From contig JBEOKB010000201.1 of assembly GCA_040275425.1 (NCBI GenBank), positions 1 through 13,755 of the forward strand: a stretch of 13,755 nt of DNA, written 5' to 3'. Each line of letters begins with the position of its first letter. Position 1 is the stretch's first letter. Shown in pieces: positions 1 through 6,002 of this stretch. A model generated the notes under the pieces. The model saw only the letters and a program-made list of their open reading frames with translations. It was not told where the DNA came from and ran no database searches. Position numbers and translations under genes: made by a program. The DNA comes from Pinisolibacter sp040275425. GTDB taxonomy: Bacteria; Pseudomonadota; Alphaproteobacteria; Rhizobiales; Ancalomicrobiaceae.

Positions 1-135
1 CAGGGGGCCGGGCACCGAGGGCGCGGGTACGGAAGGGGCGGGCATCGCCGGGGCGAGCGCGGCGTCCTGGCCGCGGGCGGGCCCGGCGGCGATCACGGCG
101 GCGAGGAGGGCGAGGGCGAAGGGGGACGTGCGCAA
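1..135 (-). CDS. Secreted Pro/Ala-rich protein, N-terminal fragment (partial)
   Basis: Only the first 45 codons are inside the window; the gene continues past the left edge. The chosen start is TTG at 135-133, because AGGAAGGAG lies 8 nt upstream of it on the minus strand, a strong ribosome binding site. The product begins MRTSPFALALLAAVIAAGPARG: a short basic start, a hydrophobic core at about residues 5-17 and a small-residue region ending near G22, which together look like a Sec signal peptide cleaved before QDAA. After it come only Ala, Pro, Ser and Val, with PAPSVPAPSVPG showing a PAPSV repeat, so the mature start is probably a flexible linker in the periplasm. The rest of the protein is unseen, so no function is assigned. 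The gene is divergent from gloC. Confidence 0.6.
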   Translation of the reverse strand, partial: MRTSPFALALLAAVIAAGPARGQDAALAPAMPAPSVPAPSVPGPL

Positions 136-246
136 GGGACGTGCTCCTTCCTGCTCGGGGGCGTCGCGGATCGGCCCCGTCGTGGACCTCACCCGTCGTG
201 GCCGGGATTCGTGGCGACTTCGGGGCGAGCGGGGACCCGAGCGCGC

Positions 247-274
247 TCGACGGCGCCGCTTCTCCCGACATAAT
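247..274 (+). promoter_or_regulatory. Candidate promoter for gloC
   Basis: TCGACG (247-252) and CATAAT (269-274) are separated by 16 bp. They resemble sigma-70 -35 and -10 hexamers. The ACATAATATG stretch is the only AT-rich run in the 265-bp divergent spacer between the secreted-protein gene and gloC. Transcription would start near 281 and leave a leader of about 120 nt. This rests on pattern matching alone. Confidence 0.3.
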
Positions 275-400
275 ATGCCTCGGCAGTGCTTGCGAGTCTC
301 ACGGGTGCGAGAACCGCGAGAAGTCACAGAAACCATCGCGTCGGCCTCGCGCCGGTGCGGGAGGCGGGCCGGTTCGTCCGGACCCCACACGGGAAGACGA

Positions 401-1081
401 ATGTCCGACAGCTCCTCACAGCCCCGCCTGCGCCTCGCCGTCGTGCCGGTGACGCCGCTCGAACAGAACTGCGCGATCCTGTTCGACGAGGCGACCAGGA
501 TCGGCGCGGTGACCGATCCGGGCGGCGACGTCGCGGTGATCCGCCGCGCGATCGATCAGCTCGGCGTGACGATCGAGCGCATCCTGATCACCCACGGCCA
601 TTTCGATCACGCCGGGGGGGCGGCGCCGCTCAAGGCCGAGCTGGAGAAGGCCTACGGCCGCGTGGTGCCGATCGAGGGGCCGCACGTCGACGACGAGTTC
701 CTGACCTCGCGCATTCCGGAATCGGCGGCACGGTGGAAGCTGCAGGGGTTCGAGGCGGTGACGCCGGATCGCTGGCTCGTCGACGGCGATCGGGTCCGGG
801 TCGGCGAGATCGAGCTGGAGGTGATCCACTGCCCCGGCCATTCGCCGGGCAGCGTGGTGTTCTTCCAGCGCGAGGCGCGGTTCGCGGTGGTCGGCGACGT
901 GATCTTCGCCGGGTCGATCGGGCGCACCGATCTGCCGCGCGGCGACCACGCCACGCTGCTGGCCTCGATCAACGACAAGCTGCTGCCGCTCGGCGACGAC
1001 GTCGGATTCCTGCCGGGGCACGGGCCGACCTCGACCTTCGGCAACGAGCGGCAGAGCAACCCGTTCCTGACCGACGACTGA
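401..1081 (+). CDS. gloC: MBL-fold hydroxyacylglutathione hydrolase, GloC (YcbL) type
   Basis: A 226-residue metallo-beta-lactamase-fold enzyme, expected in the cytoplasm, that would hydrolyse S-D-lactoylglutathione to D-lactate and glutathione as the second step of methylglyoxal detoxification. Metal-ligand motifs are visible in order: THGHFDH at 64-70, CPGH with H147, GDVIF with D166, and PGHGP with H207. The opening PVTPLEQNC, the segment TPDRWLVDGDRV and the end LPLGDDVGFLPGHGP closely follow E. coli YcbL/GloC (about 215 residues, from memory). It lacks the longer C-terminal substrate domain of classical GloB. The reading frame is open upstream to 128, but family similarity starts only after the ATG at 401, which has GGGAAG just upstream. 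Its TGA (1079-1081) directly abuts the stop of the convergent DUF3775 gene. Substrate assignment comes from the family; the fold and metal site are clear. Confidence 0.9.
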   Translation: MSDSSSQPRLRLAVVPVTPLEQNCAILFDEATRIGAVTDPGGDVAVIRRAIDQLGVTIERILITHGHFDHAGGAAPLKAELEKAYGRVVPIEGPHVDDEFLTSRIPESAARWKLQGFEAVTPDRWLVDGDRVRVGEIELEVIHCPGHSPGSVVFFQREARFAVVGDVIFAGSIGRTDLPRGDHATLLASINDKLLPLGDDVGFLPGHGPTSTFGNERQSNPFLTDD

Positions 1082-1450
1082 TCAGGCGTCGACGGCGACG
1101 GCGGCGAGGCCCTCCTCCAGGAGATCGCCGACGTTGGGGATGCCCATCAGGTAGCTCGCGGTGGAGCGCAGGCGGCGTTCGTGGGCGCGGGCGACGGCGG
1201 CGGGCCATTCCTCCGGCTCGAAGTCGCCGCGACCGACCCACACCAGCGCGACCAGGGCGGCCTGCTCGTCGACGTCGAGGCCCTCGATGACGCCCTTGAT
1301 CTGGCTCTCGGCGCCGTCCCGGTCGTAGTCCTCGTAGAGGTGACCGGCGCCGATCTCGTCGTCGCCTTCGATGTCGCCGTCGCCGTTCTTGGCGTCGAGG
1401 AAGCGGAGGTGTTCGATCAGTTCGAGGACCTTGGCGACCGAGATGTCCAT
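1082..1450 (-). CDS. DUF3775 domain protein, function unknown
   Basis: A 122-residue soluble protein with no signal peptide or membrane segment. It resembles the DUF3775 family of alphaproteobacteria: an N-terminal helix ending in the FLDAK segment (17-21), then DEQAALVALVWVGRGDFEPEEW (61-82, written here in parts: DEQAALVALVW then VGRGDFEPEEW), and a C-terminal helix with TASYLMGIPNVGDLLEEGL (97-115). Residues 22-49 are very acidic and probably a flexible loop. The start is ATG at 1450-1448 with GGAGG about 5 nt upstream, preceded by a run of A. No biochemical role is known to me for this family. It is convergent with gloC with no gap, and its upstream spacer (1451-1625) is shared divergently with the DUF486 gene. 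Confidence 0.75.
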   Translation of the reverse strand: MDISVAKVLELIEHLRFLDAKNGDGDIEGDDEIGAGHLYEDYDRDGAESQIKGVIEGLDVDEQAALVALVWVGRGDFEPEEWPAAVARAHERRLRSTASYLMGIPNVGDLLEEGLAAVAVDA

Positions 1451-1625
1451 CGTCGCCTCCTTTTTTCGGTTCTTCGTCCGGCGACGCGGTCATAGTGGCG
1501 CGTGGCGACGGGCGAGACCTTGAGCGGAATCAAAATTCACGATCCGATCGGGGCGAGAACCCGTCGTCGCGACGATTCGGATGCGGCGGCGGGTCCGTTC
1601 GTCGATCCTTCGAAAGGAACGCGCG

Positions 1626-1979
1626 ATGCCGAGCCAGGCGACCGGGCTCCTGCTGCCGGTGGTGATGCTGATCCTGTCGAACGTCTTCATGACCTTCGCC
1701 TGGTACGGCCATCTCGCCCATCCGAACCGGCCGCTGTGGCTGGTGGTGGCGGCGTCGTGGGGCATCGCCTTCTTCGAATACTGCATCGCCGTGCCGGCCA
1801 ACCGCTGGGGCCACGCGTTCTATTCGGCGGTGGAGTTGAAGACGATCCAGGAGGTGGTGACGCTGGTCGTGTTCGGGGTGTTCTCGGTGGTGTGGCTGAG
1901 GGAGTCGTTCGGATGGAATCACGCCCTCGGCTTCGGCCTCATCGCGCTCGGCGCCTTCCTCGTGTTCCAGAAGTGGTGA
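1626..1979 (+). CDS. DUF486 / DMT-superfamily small membrane protein
   Basis: A 117-residue inner-membrane protein with four predicted membrane helices, at about residues 8-27, 37-56, 76-92 and 97-115. The family signatures AWYGHL (25-30), EYCIAVPANRWG (51-62) and LKTIQEVVTLVVF (71-83) match DUF486, annotated as a DMT-superfamily (drug/metabolite transporter-like) protein. The substrate is unknown. At about 115 residues the family is half the size of typical four-helix DMT pairs, so a dimer or oligomer is likely, by inference. The ATG at 1626 is chosen over an in-frame upstream ATG at 1581 because AAAGGAAC lies just before it and the extra 15 residues are basic and unlike the family. The SemiSWEET gene begins 4 nt after its stop, indicating one transcript. 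Confidence 0.85.
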   Translation: MPSQATGLLLPVVMLILSNVFMTFAWYGHLAHPNRPLWLVVAASWGIAFFEYCIAVPANRWGHAFYSAVELKTIQEVVTLVVFGVFSVVWLRESFGWNHALGFGLIALGAFLVFQKW

Positions 1980-1983
1980 GGCG

Positions 1984-2244
1984 ATGAGCCCTCTTCAGGT
2001 CGAACTCCTCGGCGGGGCGGCGGCGATGCTGACCACCCTGTGCTGGCTGCCGCAGACGCTGCGCGCCATCCGCCACCGCGACGTGAAGTCGCTGTCGCTG
2101 TTCACCTTCGGCGCCTTCTCGCTCGGCGTCTTCCTGTGGCTGATCTACGGGCTCTTCATCGGCTCGTGGCCGGTGATCCTGGCCAACGCCTTCACGCTGG
2201 TGCTCAATCTCGCCATCGTGGTGCAGAAGCTCCGGCACGGGTGA
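1984..2244 (+). CDS. SemiSWEET-family sugar transporter
   Basis: An 86-residue protein with three membrane helices (about 6-26, 40-60 and 63-82), the size of bacterial SemiSWEETs (MtN3/PQ-loop family), which dimerise to move sugars down their gradient across the inner membrane. The PQ motif is at P23-Q24 in CWLPQTL. W52 (LWLIYG) and N68 (LANAF) are 16 residues apart, the same spacing as the pocket Trp48 and Asn64 reported for Leptospira SemiSWEET, so the sugar site appears intact. The segment KSLSLFTFGAFSLGVF (35-50) is typical of the family. The start at 1984 follows the DUF486 stop by 4 nt, with GAGGCG serving as the ribosome site, so the two genes are probably translated from one message. 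The sugar carried cannot be told from sequence. Confidence 0.88.
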   Translation: MSPLQVELLGGAAAMLTTLCWLPQTLRAIRHRDVKSLSLFTFGAFSLGVFLWLIYGLFIGSWPVILANAFTLVLNLAIVVQKLRHG

Positions 2245-2249
2245 GGGAA

Positions 2250-2271
2250 CCGGAGGCGCGGGCGCCTCCGG
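2250..2271 (+). terminator. Hairpin after the SemiSWEET gene
   Basis: A perfect 9-bp stem, CCGGAGGCG (2250-2258) and CGCCTCCGG (2263-2271), closes a CGGG loop. The tail is TCTTCAC, which is poor in T, so this is a weak intrinsic terminator at best. It starts 6 nt after the SemiSWEET stop, and its right arm is also the beginning of the first 32-bp repeat. Confidence 0.6.
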
Positions 2272-2335
2272 TCTTCACGTGGGAAGCGACGGGCCGCCTC
2301 CGGTCTTCATGTGGGAGGCACCTCGGCGCCTCCGG
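2263..2335. repeat. 32-bp-period direct repeat, two and a part copies
   Basis: CGCCTCCGG begins at 2263, 2295 and 2327, exactly 32 bp apart. Copies one and two share 25 bp with two differences: CGCCTCCGGTCTTCAC against CGCCTCCGGTCTTCAT, then GTGGGAAGC against GTGGGAGGC. The third copy keeps only the first 9-10 bp before diverging. GGAGGC (2314-2319) in copy two can pair with GCCTCC (2328-2333) in copy three, giving a second hairpin that could also serve the opposite strand. The repeat fills the spacer between the convergent SemiSWEET and YjhX genes. Confidence 0.75.
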
Positions 2336-2344
2336 GGATCTTCG

Positions 2345-2599
2345 TCAGCGCTGGTCGAACTCGGCGCGCACGGAGCGGCGGCCGAGTTCGGTCAGGACGT
2401 AGGGGGCGCCGCCCAGCGAGCGGATCAGGCGGCGACGCCTGAGCCGGGCGAAGGTGGCGAGATCGCAGTCGGCGAGGCGCCGGCCCTCGCGGTCGATGCA
2501 GTCGACGGCGACGACGTGGGCGCCGTCACGGACGTGGCGGATGCAGCCGCCGAGGGCCAGCACGTGCAGGACGCGCTGTTCGGTTCGGGAGATGTTCAA
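2345..2599 (-). CDS. YjhX-family putative toxin (orphan)
   Basis: An 84-residue cytoplasmic protein of the YjhX family (also called UPF0386), annotated as the putative toxin of a toxin-antitoxin pair in E. coli. The match is easy to see: MNISRTEQRVLHVLALGG at 1-18, IRHVRD (20-25), VDCIDREG (32-39), LADCDL (42-47) and LIRSLGGAPYVLTELG (58-73), ending VRAEFDQR, against E. coli YjhX of 85 residues recalled from memory. The frame extends 16 codons upstream to 2647, but the family begins at the NISR motif, so TTG at 2599-2597 is taken as the start; the upstream GAGCAGAG is only a fair ribosome site. In E. coli the partner is YjhQ, a GNAT acetyltransferase. None is present on either side. The toxin activity is a family label, not shown here. 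Confidence 0.83.
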   Translation of the reverse strand: MNISRTEQRVLHVLALGGCIRHVRDGAHVVAVDCIDREGRRLADCDLATFARLRRRRLIRSLGGAPYVLTELGRRSVRAEFDQR

Positions 2600-2926
2600 G
2601 GCTCTGCTCGATGTCGGAAAACGGCGTCGAACGGCGCACCCGATCACGCTCGCCCGAGGGGGCGAGGGGGGTGGCGTTCACGAAGCGCTCAAGGGCGCAC
2701 GCGGGTTCCCGCAGACTCCGGCATCCGGCCTCCATCGATCGGGCGAGGTCACACCACCATCGCGGCGAAGGCAAGGCGGCGGCGTGCCGCATGGGCCGAA
2801 GGGATCGCACGTGGGCTCTTGTCGATCCGGCGAGGCGAGACTAGGGTCCGGCTTCCCATGTCGGCGCGAGCCCGCGTGCCCGTCGACGTCGAACCGATTC
2901 TCACTCGTGCCCTTCGGAGACCCGCC
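2600..2926. other. Divergent spacer between yjhX-like gene and aatA
   Basis: I see no convincing gene in these 327 bases. Several short open frames exist in the GC-rich sequence, but none has a good ribosome site or a recognisable product. The stretch holds a perfect 7-bp hairpin at 2649-2666 (CTCGCCC, loop GAGG, GGGCGAG), which would lie in the leader of the yjhX-like message, and a candidate aatA promoter at 2819-2847. Confidence 0.5.
2819..2847 (+). promoter_or_regulatory. Candidate promoter for aatA
   Basis: TTGTCG (2819-2824) and TAGGGT (2842-2847) are 17 bp apart. The -10 keeps the key T, A and final T positions. The predicted start near 2854 gives a leader of about 70 nt before the aatA ATG. 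This is weak pattern evidence in GC-rich DNA. Confidence 0.35.
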
Positions 2927-4129
2927 ATGGCCTTTCTCGCCGACAGCCTCTCGCGCATCAAGCCGTCCGCCACGATCGCGGTGACGAACAAGGCGCGCGA
3001 GTTGAAGGCGGCCGGGCGCGACGTCATCGGCCTCGGCGCCGGCGAGCCGGACTTCGACACGCCCGACAACATCAAGGCCGCCGCGATCAAGGCGATCCAC
3101 GACGGCCAGACCAAGTACACCGCCGTCGACGGCATCCCCGAGCTCAAGGCGGCGATCGTCGCCAAGTTCGCCCGCGAGAACGGCCTCACCTACAAGCCGA
3201 GCCAGGTGTCGGTCGGCACCGGCGGCAAGCAGGTGCTCTACAACGCGCTGCTCGCCACGCTGAACCCGGGCGACGAGGTGATCATCCCGGCGCCCTACTG
3301 GGTGTCCTACCCCGACATGGTGCTGCTCGGCGGCGGCACGCCGGTGTTCGTCGAGGCGACGATCGAGACCAACTTCAAGATGACGGCGGCGGCGCTCGAA
3401 GCGGCGATCACCCCGAAGACCAAGTGGCTGATCTTCAACTCGCCCTCGAACCCCTCGGGCGCGGCCTATTCGCGCGCCGAGCTGAAGGCGCTGACCGACG
3501 TGCTGATGCGCCACCCGCACGTGTGGGTGATGTCGGACGACATGTACGAGCACCTCGTCTACGACGACTTCGAGTTCGTCACCCCGGCGCAGGTCGAGCC
3601 CGGCCTCTACGACCGCACCCTGACGGTCAACGGCGTGTCCAAGGCCTATTGCATGACCGGCTGGCGCATCGGTTATGCCGCCGGTCCGGAAAAGCTGATC
3701 AAGGCGATGGCGACGCTGCAGTCGCAGTCGACCTCGAACCCCTCGTCGATCGCCCAGTGGGCGGCGGTCGAGGCGCTGAACGGGCCGCAGGGCTTCATCG
3801 CCGACAACAACAAGGTGTTCAAGGAGCGCCGCGATCTGGTGGTGGCGATGCTCAATCAGGCCAAGGGCATCACCTGCCCGACGCCGGAGGGCGCCTTCTA
3901 CGTCTATCCGTCGTGCGCGGGCACGATCGGCAAGACCGCGCCGTCGGGCAACGTGATCACCTCGGACGACGACTTCGTCACCGAACTGCTCGAGGCGGAG
4001 GGCGTCGCGGTGGTGCAGGGCTCGGCCTTCGGTCTGGCGCCGCACTTCCGCATCTCCTACGCGACCGCCACCTCGGCGCTCGAGGAGGCCTGCAAGCGCA
4101 TCCAGCGCTTCTGCGCCAACCTGCGCTGA
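2927..4129 (+). CDS. aatA: Aspartate aminotransferase (class I, AatA type)
   Basis: A 400-residue cytoplasmic PLP enzyme that would interconvert L-aspartate and 2-oxoglutarate with oxaloacetate and L-glutamate. The length matches rhizobial AatA (I-gamma subgroup). Visible motifs: GAGEPDFDTP (37-46), GTGGKQ (97-102), APYWVSYPD (122-130), NSPSNPSG with N175 (171-178), SDDMYEHL with D204 and Y207, the PLP lysine K239 in GVSKAYCMTGWRIGY, and R375 in FRISYA for the substrate carboxylate. Residue 242 is Cys, where many homologues have Ala (SKAYAMTGWR). The ATG at 2927 is the family start; the frame is open much further upstream, but that extension is unlike any aminotransferase. The best upstream ribosome match is GGAGA, 7 nt before the ATG. 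It is transcribed alone and closed by a strong hairpin. Some relatives also accept prephenate or other amino acids, so the exact substrate range is open. Confidence 0.93.
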   Translation: MAFLADSLSRIKPSATIAVTNKARELKAAGRDVIGLGAGEPDFDTPDNIKAAAIKAIHDGQTKYTAVDGIPELKAAIVAKFARENGLTYKPSQVSVGTGGKQVLYNALLATLNPGDEVIIPAPYWVSYPDMVLLGGGTPVFVEATIETNFKMTAAALEAAITPKTKWLIFNSPSNPSGAAYSRAELKALTDVLMRHPHVWVMSDDMYEHLVYDDFEFVTPAQVEPGLYDRTLTVNGVSKAYCMTGWRIGYAAGPEKLIKAMATLQSQSTSNPSSIAQWAAVEALNGPQGFIADNNKVFKERRDLVVAMLNQAKGITCPTPEGAFYVYPSCAGTIGKTAPSGNVITSDDDFVTELLEAEGVAVVQGSAFGLAPHFRISYATATSALEEACKRIQRFCANLR

Positions 4130-4152
4130 GGCCCGGCGAGACCGACCCGGAA

Positions 4153-4196
4153 CGAAGAAGAGGCCCGTCGGAGCGATCCGGCGGGCCTCTTCTTCG
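4153..4196. terminator. Long bidirectional terminator after aatA
   Basis: A 20-bp stem runs from CGAAGAAGAGGCCCG and TCGGA (4153-4172) to its complement at 4177-4196, with loop GCGA and a single G-T wobble. The outer part is A-rich on the left and T-rich on the right (CCTCTTCTTCG), so it can act as an intrinsic terminator on both strands. It lies between aatA and the convergent CNNM/CorC gene. Confidence 0.85.
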
Positions 4197-4242
4197 CACG
4201 GCGTCTGCGCCGGACGAGCCCGACGCGCACCACGAGCGCCGC

Positions 4243-4272
4243 CGGTGCATTTCGCTCGCGCTCGATGCACCG
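4243..4272. repeat. 8-bp inverted repeat downstream of the CNNM/CorC gene
   Basis: CGGTGCAT (4243-4250) and ATGCACCG (4265-4272) are perfect complements around a 14-nt loop. On the plus strand TACGTTTTCG follows. It may be a second, weaker terminator element in the convergent spacer or a protein site. Nothing decides between these. Confidence 0.45.
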
Positions 4273-4296
4273 TACGTTTTCGTGTCGATCAGCGGA

Positions 4297-5607
4297 TCAC
4301 GCCTCGTCCTCGTCGGGGATCGGGCGGCTCTTCGGGGTGATCAGGATCTTGTCGATGCGGCGGCCGTCCATGTCGACCACTTCGAAGATCCAGTCGCCGA
4401 GCGCGGCCTTGTCGCCTTCGGTCGGAATGCGGTTGAGGACGGAGAGCATCAGGCCGCCGACGGTGTGATAGCCGCCGTGCTCGAGATCGGGCAGGTCGAC
4501 CAGCCGCTCGAGTTCGTCGATGGCCTCGTCGCCGTCGATCAGCCACGAGCCGTCGTCGCGCTTCTTCGGCCCCGAGACGACGGGGGCGTCGACGTCGGCG
4601 AAGTCGCCGGCGATGCCCTCGACGATGTCGGTGAGCGTGACGAGGCCCTGGAGGCCGCCGTATTCGTCGACGACGAAGGCGGCGTGGACGGGGGTGCCGC
4701 GGAAGCGCTCCAGCAGCTTGAGCACCGGCGCGCTCTCCGGCACCACCAGCGGCTGCTTGAGGCGCGGGCGGATGTCGAGATCGCGGCCCTCGAGGGCGTC
4801 GCGCAGGAGGTCCTTCTTGTAGAGAAGGCCGATCGGCTCGTCGATGGCGCCCTCGGCGACGACCATCGCCGAATAGGGGCATTCCATCACTTCCTTGCGG
4901 ATGCGATCGGGCGGGTCGTTGGGATCGATCCAGTAGAGATCGGGGCGCGGGGTCATGACCGCGCGCACCGGGCGATCGGCGACGCGCATCACGCCCTCGA
5001 GCATCTCGCGCTCCTCGGGGTCGAGGACGCCGGCCTCGACGCCCTCGGCGAGGACGTGCATGACCTCGTCCTCGGTGACGTCGGCGCCGTTGGGTTCGTC
5101 GATGCCGAGCAGGCGCAGGATCTTCGAGGTGGAGCCGGTGAGGAGAGCGATGAAGGGGGCTGTGAGGCGGGAGAACAGGCCGATCAGGGCGGCGAAGGCC
5201 AGCGCGATCGGCTCGGGCCGGGCGATGGCGATGCGCTTGGGCACCAGTTCGCCGAAGACGATGGTGACGTAGGTCATCGCCACCATCACCAGGGTGAAGG
5301 AGATCTCCTGAGCGGCGACGGCGATCTGCGGCCAGGTCTCGATCAGCCAGTCGGACAGGCGGTTCGACAGCTGGGCGCCGGAGGAGGCGCCGGCGATCAG
5401 GCCGGTCAGGGTGATGCCGATCTGAACGGTGGAGAGGAAGCGGCCGGGATGCTCGCCCAACTCGATGGCGCGGCGGGCGCGTTGGTCGCCGTCGTCGACG
5501 AGAGCGTTGAGACGGGCGCGCCGGGCCGACACCAGCGCCATTTCCGAGGCGACGAAGAAGGCGTTGACCAGCGTGAGGGCGGCGAAAATCGCGAGTTCTA
5601 CCAGCAA
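4297..5607 (-). CDS. CNNM/CorC-type protein (DUF21, CBS pair, CorC_HlyC)
   Basis: A 436-residue inner-membrane protein often labelled a hemolysin-family protein. Members are linked to Mg2+/Co2+ transport or resistance; hemolysis is a historical name. An N-terminal DUF21/CNNM domain (about 1-185) has hydrophobic segments near 4-25, 60-82, 100-118 and 134-157 and the motif FGELVPKRIA (118-127). Two CBS domains follow: one opening with RAVMTPRPDL (215-224), the other ending VVDEYGGLQGLVTLTDIVE (312-330). A CorC_HlyC transporter-associated domain occupies about 350-425, and the tail is acidic. The start is TTG at 5607-5605; it gives the usual short N-terminus before the first helix, and no ATG or GTG lies in a better place, but the ribosome site is weak. 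A GGGCC/GGCCC inverted repeat (5617-5632) sits just upstream. The ion is not known. The gene is monocistronic as far as seen. Confidence 0.88.
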   Translation of the reverse strand: MLVELAIFAALTLVNAFFVASEMALVSARRARLNALVDDGDQRARRAIELGEHPGRFLSTVQIGITLTGLIAGASSGAQLSNRLSDWLIETWPQIAVAAQEISFTLVMVAMTYVTIVFGELVPKRIAIARPEPIALAFAALIGLFSRLTAPFIALLTGSTSKILRLLGIDEPNGADVTEDEVMHVLAEGVEAGVLDPEEREMLEGVMRVADRPVRAVMTPRPDLYWIDPNDPPDRIRKEVMECPYSAMVVAEGAIDEPIGLLYKKDLLRDALEGRDLDIRPRLKQPLVVPESAPVLKLLERFRGTPVHAAFVVDEYGGLQGLVTLTDIVEGIAGDFADVDAPVVSGPKKRDDGSWLIDGDEAIDELERLVDLPDLEHGGYHTVGGLMLSVLNRIPTEGDKAALGDWIFEVVDMDGRRIDKILITPKSRPIPDEDEA

Positions 5608-6002
5608 AATCCAATGGGCCGTTCGAGGCCCCTCCGAACCGAGTTGCCCGGAACATAGCAGAATTCACGCGGTGTGGCGCGCACCCGGGGGGATCGTCGG
5701 GAATAATCCGTCTACGCGCCATACCGGATCGGAAATACGCCGAGAGGACGCCGGTTCGGGTCGTGAACTCTCATTTCAGTCAATGGGTTGAGCGATCGAC
5801 CGGGTCGGGCGGGTCGGCGCGCCGCCTTCCCGATCGCGCGGCGGGCGGGCGGTTTCGTCTTGTCAGTCGCGATTTTCGGCGCAACCATCCGACCCGGCGA
5901 CGGACCCTCTTCGAGAAGGGGCGTCGAGGCGCCGATCTCCCGCGGCGGACGCCGGCGCGGGGGGTGTTCGAAATAAGAACATAACGAGAATTGGAGAAGA
6001 TC
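5608..6002. other. Divergent spacer between CNNM/CorC gene and EF-G-like gene
   Basis: I find no supportable gene in these 395 bases. Short open frames on both strands reflect GC bias. The final 40 bases before the EF-G-like gene become AT-rich and carry a small inverted repeat, GTTC (5966-5969) and GAAC (5977-5980), followed by CATAAC (5980-5985), a possible -10. No -35 with proper spacing is evident. The promoters of both flanking genes must lie here. Confidence 0.5.

Noticed and set aside
128..400. Upstream in-frame extension of GloC by about 91 residues
   Set aside because: The extension is Arg-rich and unlike the MBL fold, and would put the start over the secreted-protein leader. The ATG at 401 gives the family length.
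1355..1390. EF-hand-like calcium loop (DGDIEGDDE) in the DUF3775 protein
   Set aside because: Only the first six positions resemble the loop. The Glu at position 12 and the hydrophobic position 8 are missing. It is better read as an acidic linker.
2263..2335. CRISPR array
   Set aside because: Only two good copies and a fragment exist, the unit is contiguous at 32 bp with no separate spacers, and no cas gene is present.
2279..2926. Upstream in-frame extension of AatA by about 216 residues
   Set aside because: The extension overlaps the yjhX-like gene on the other strand and has no similarity to aminotransferases. The family begins at the ATG at 2927.
5991..6002. TTG start for the EF-G-like gene
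   Set aside because: The ATG at 6003 has GGAGAAG properly placed in front of it, and that sequence would lie inside the coding region if TTG were used.
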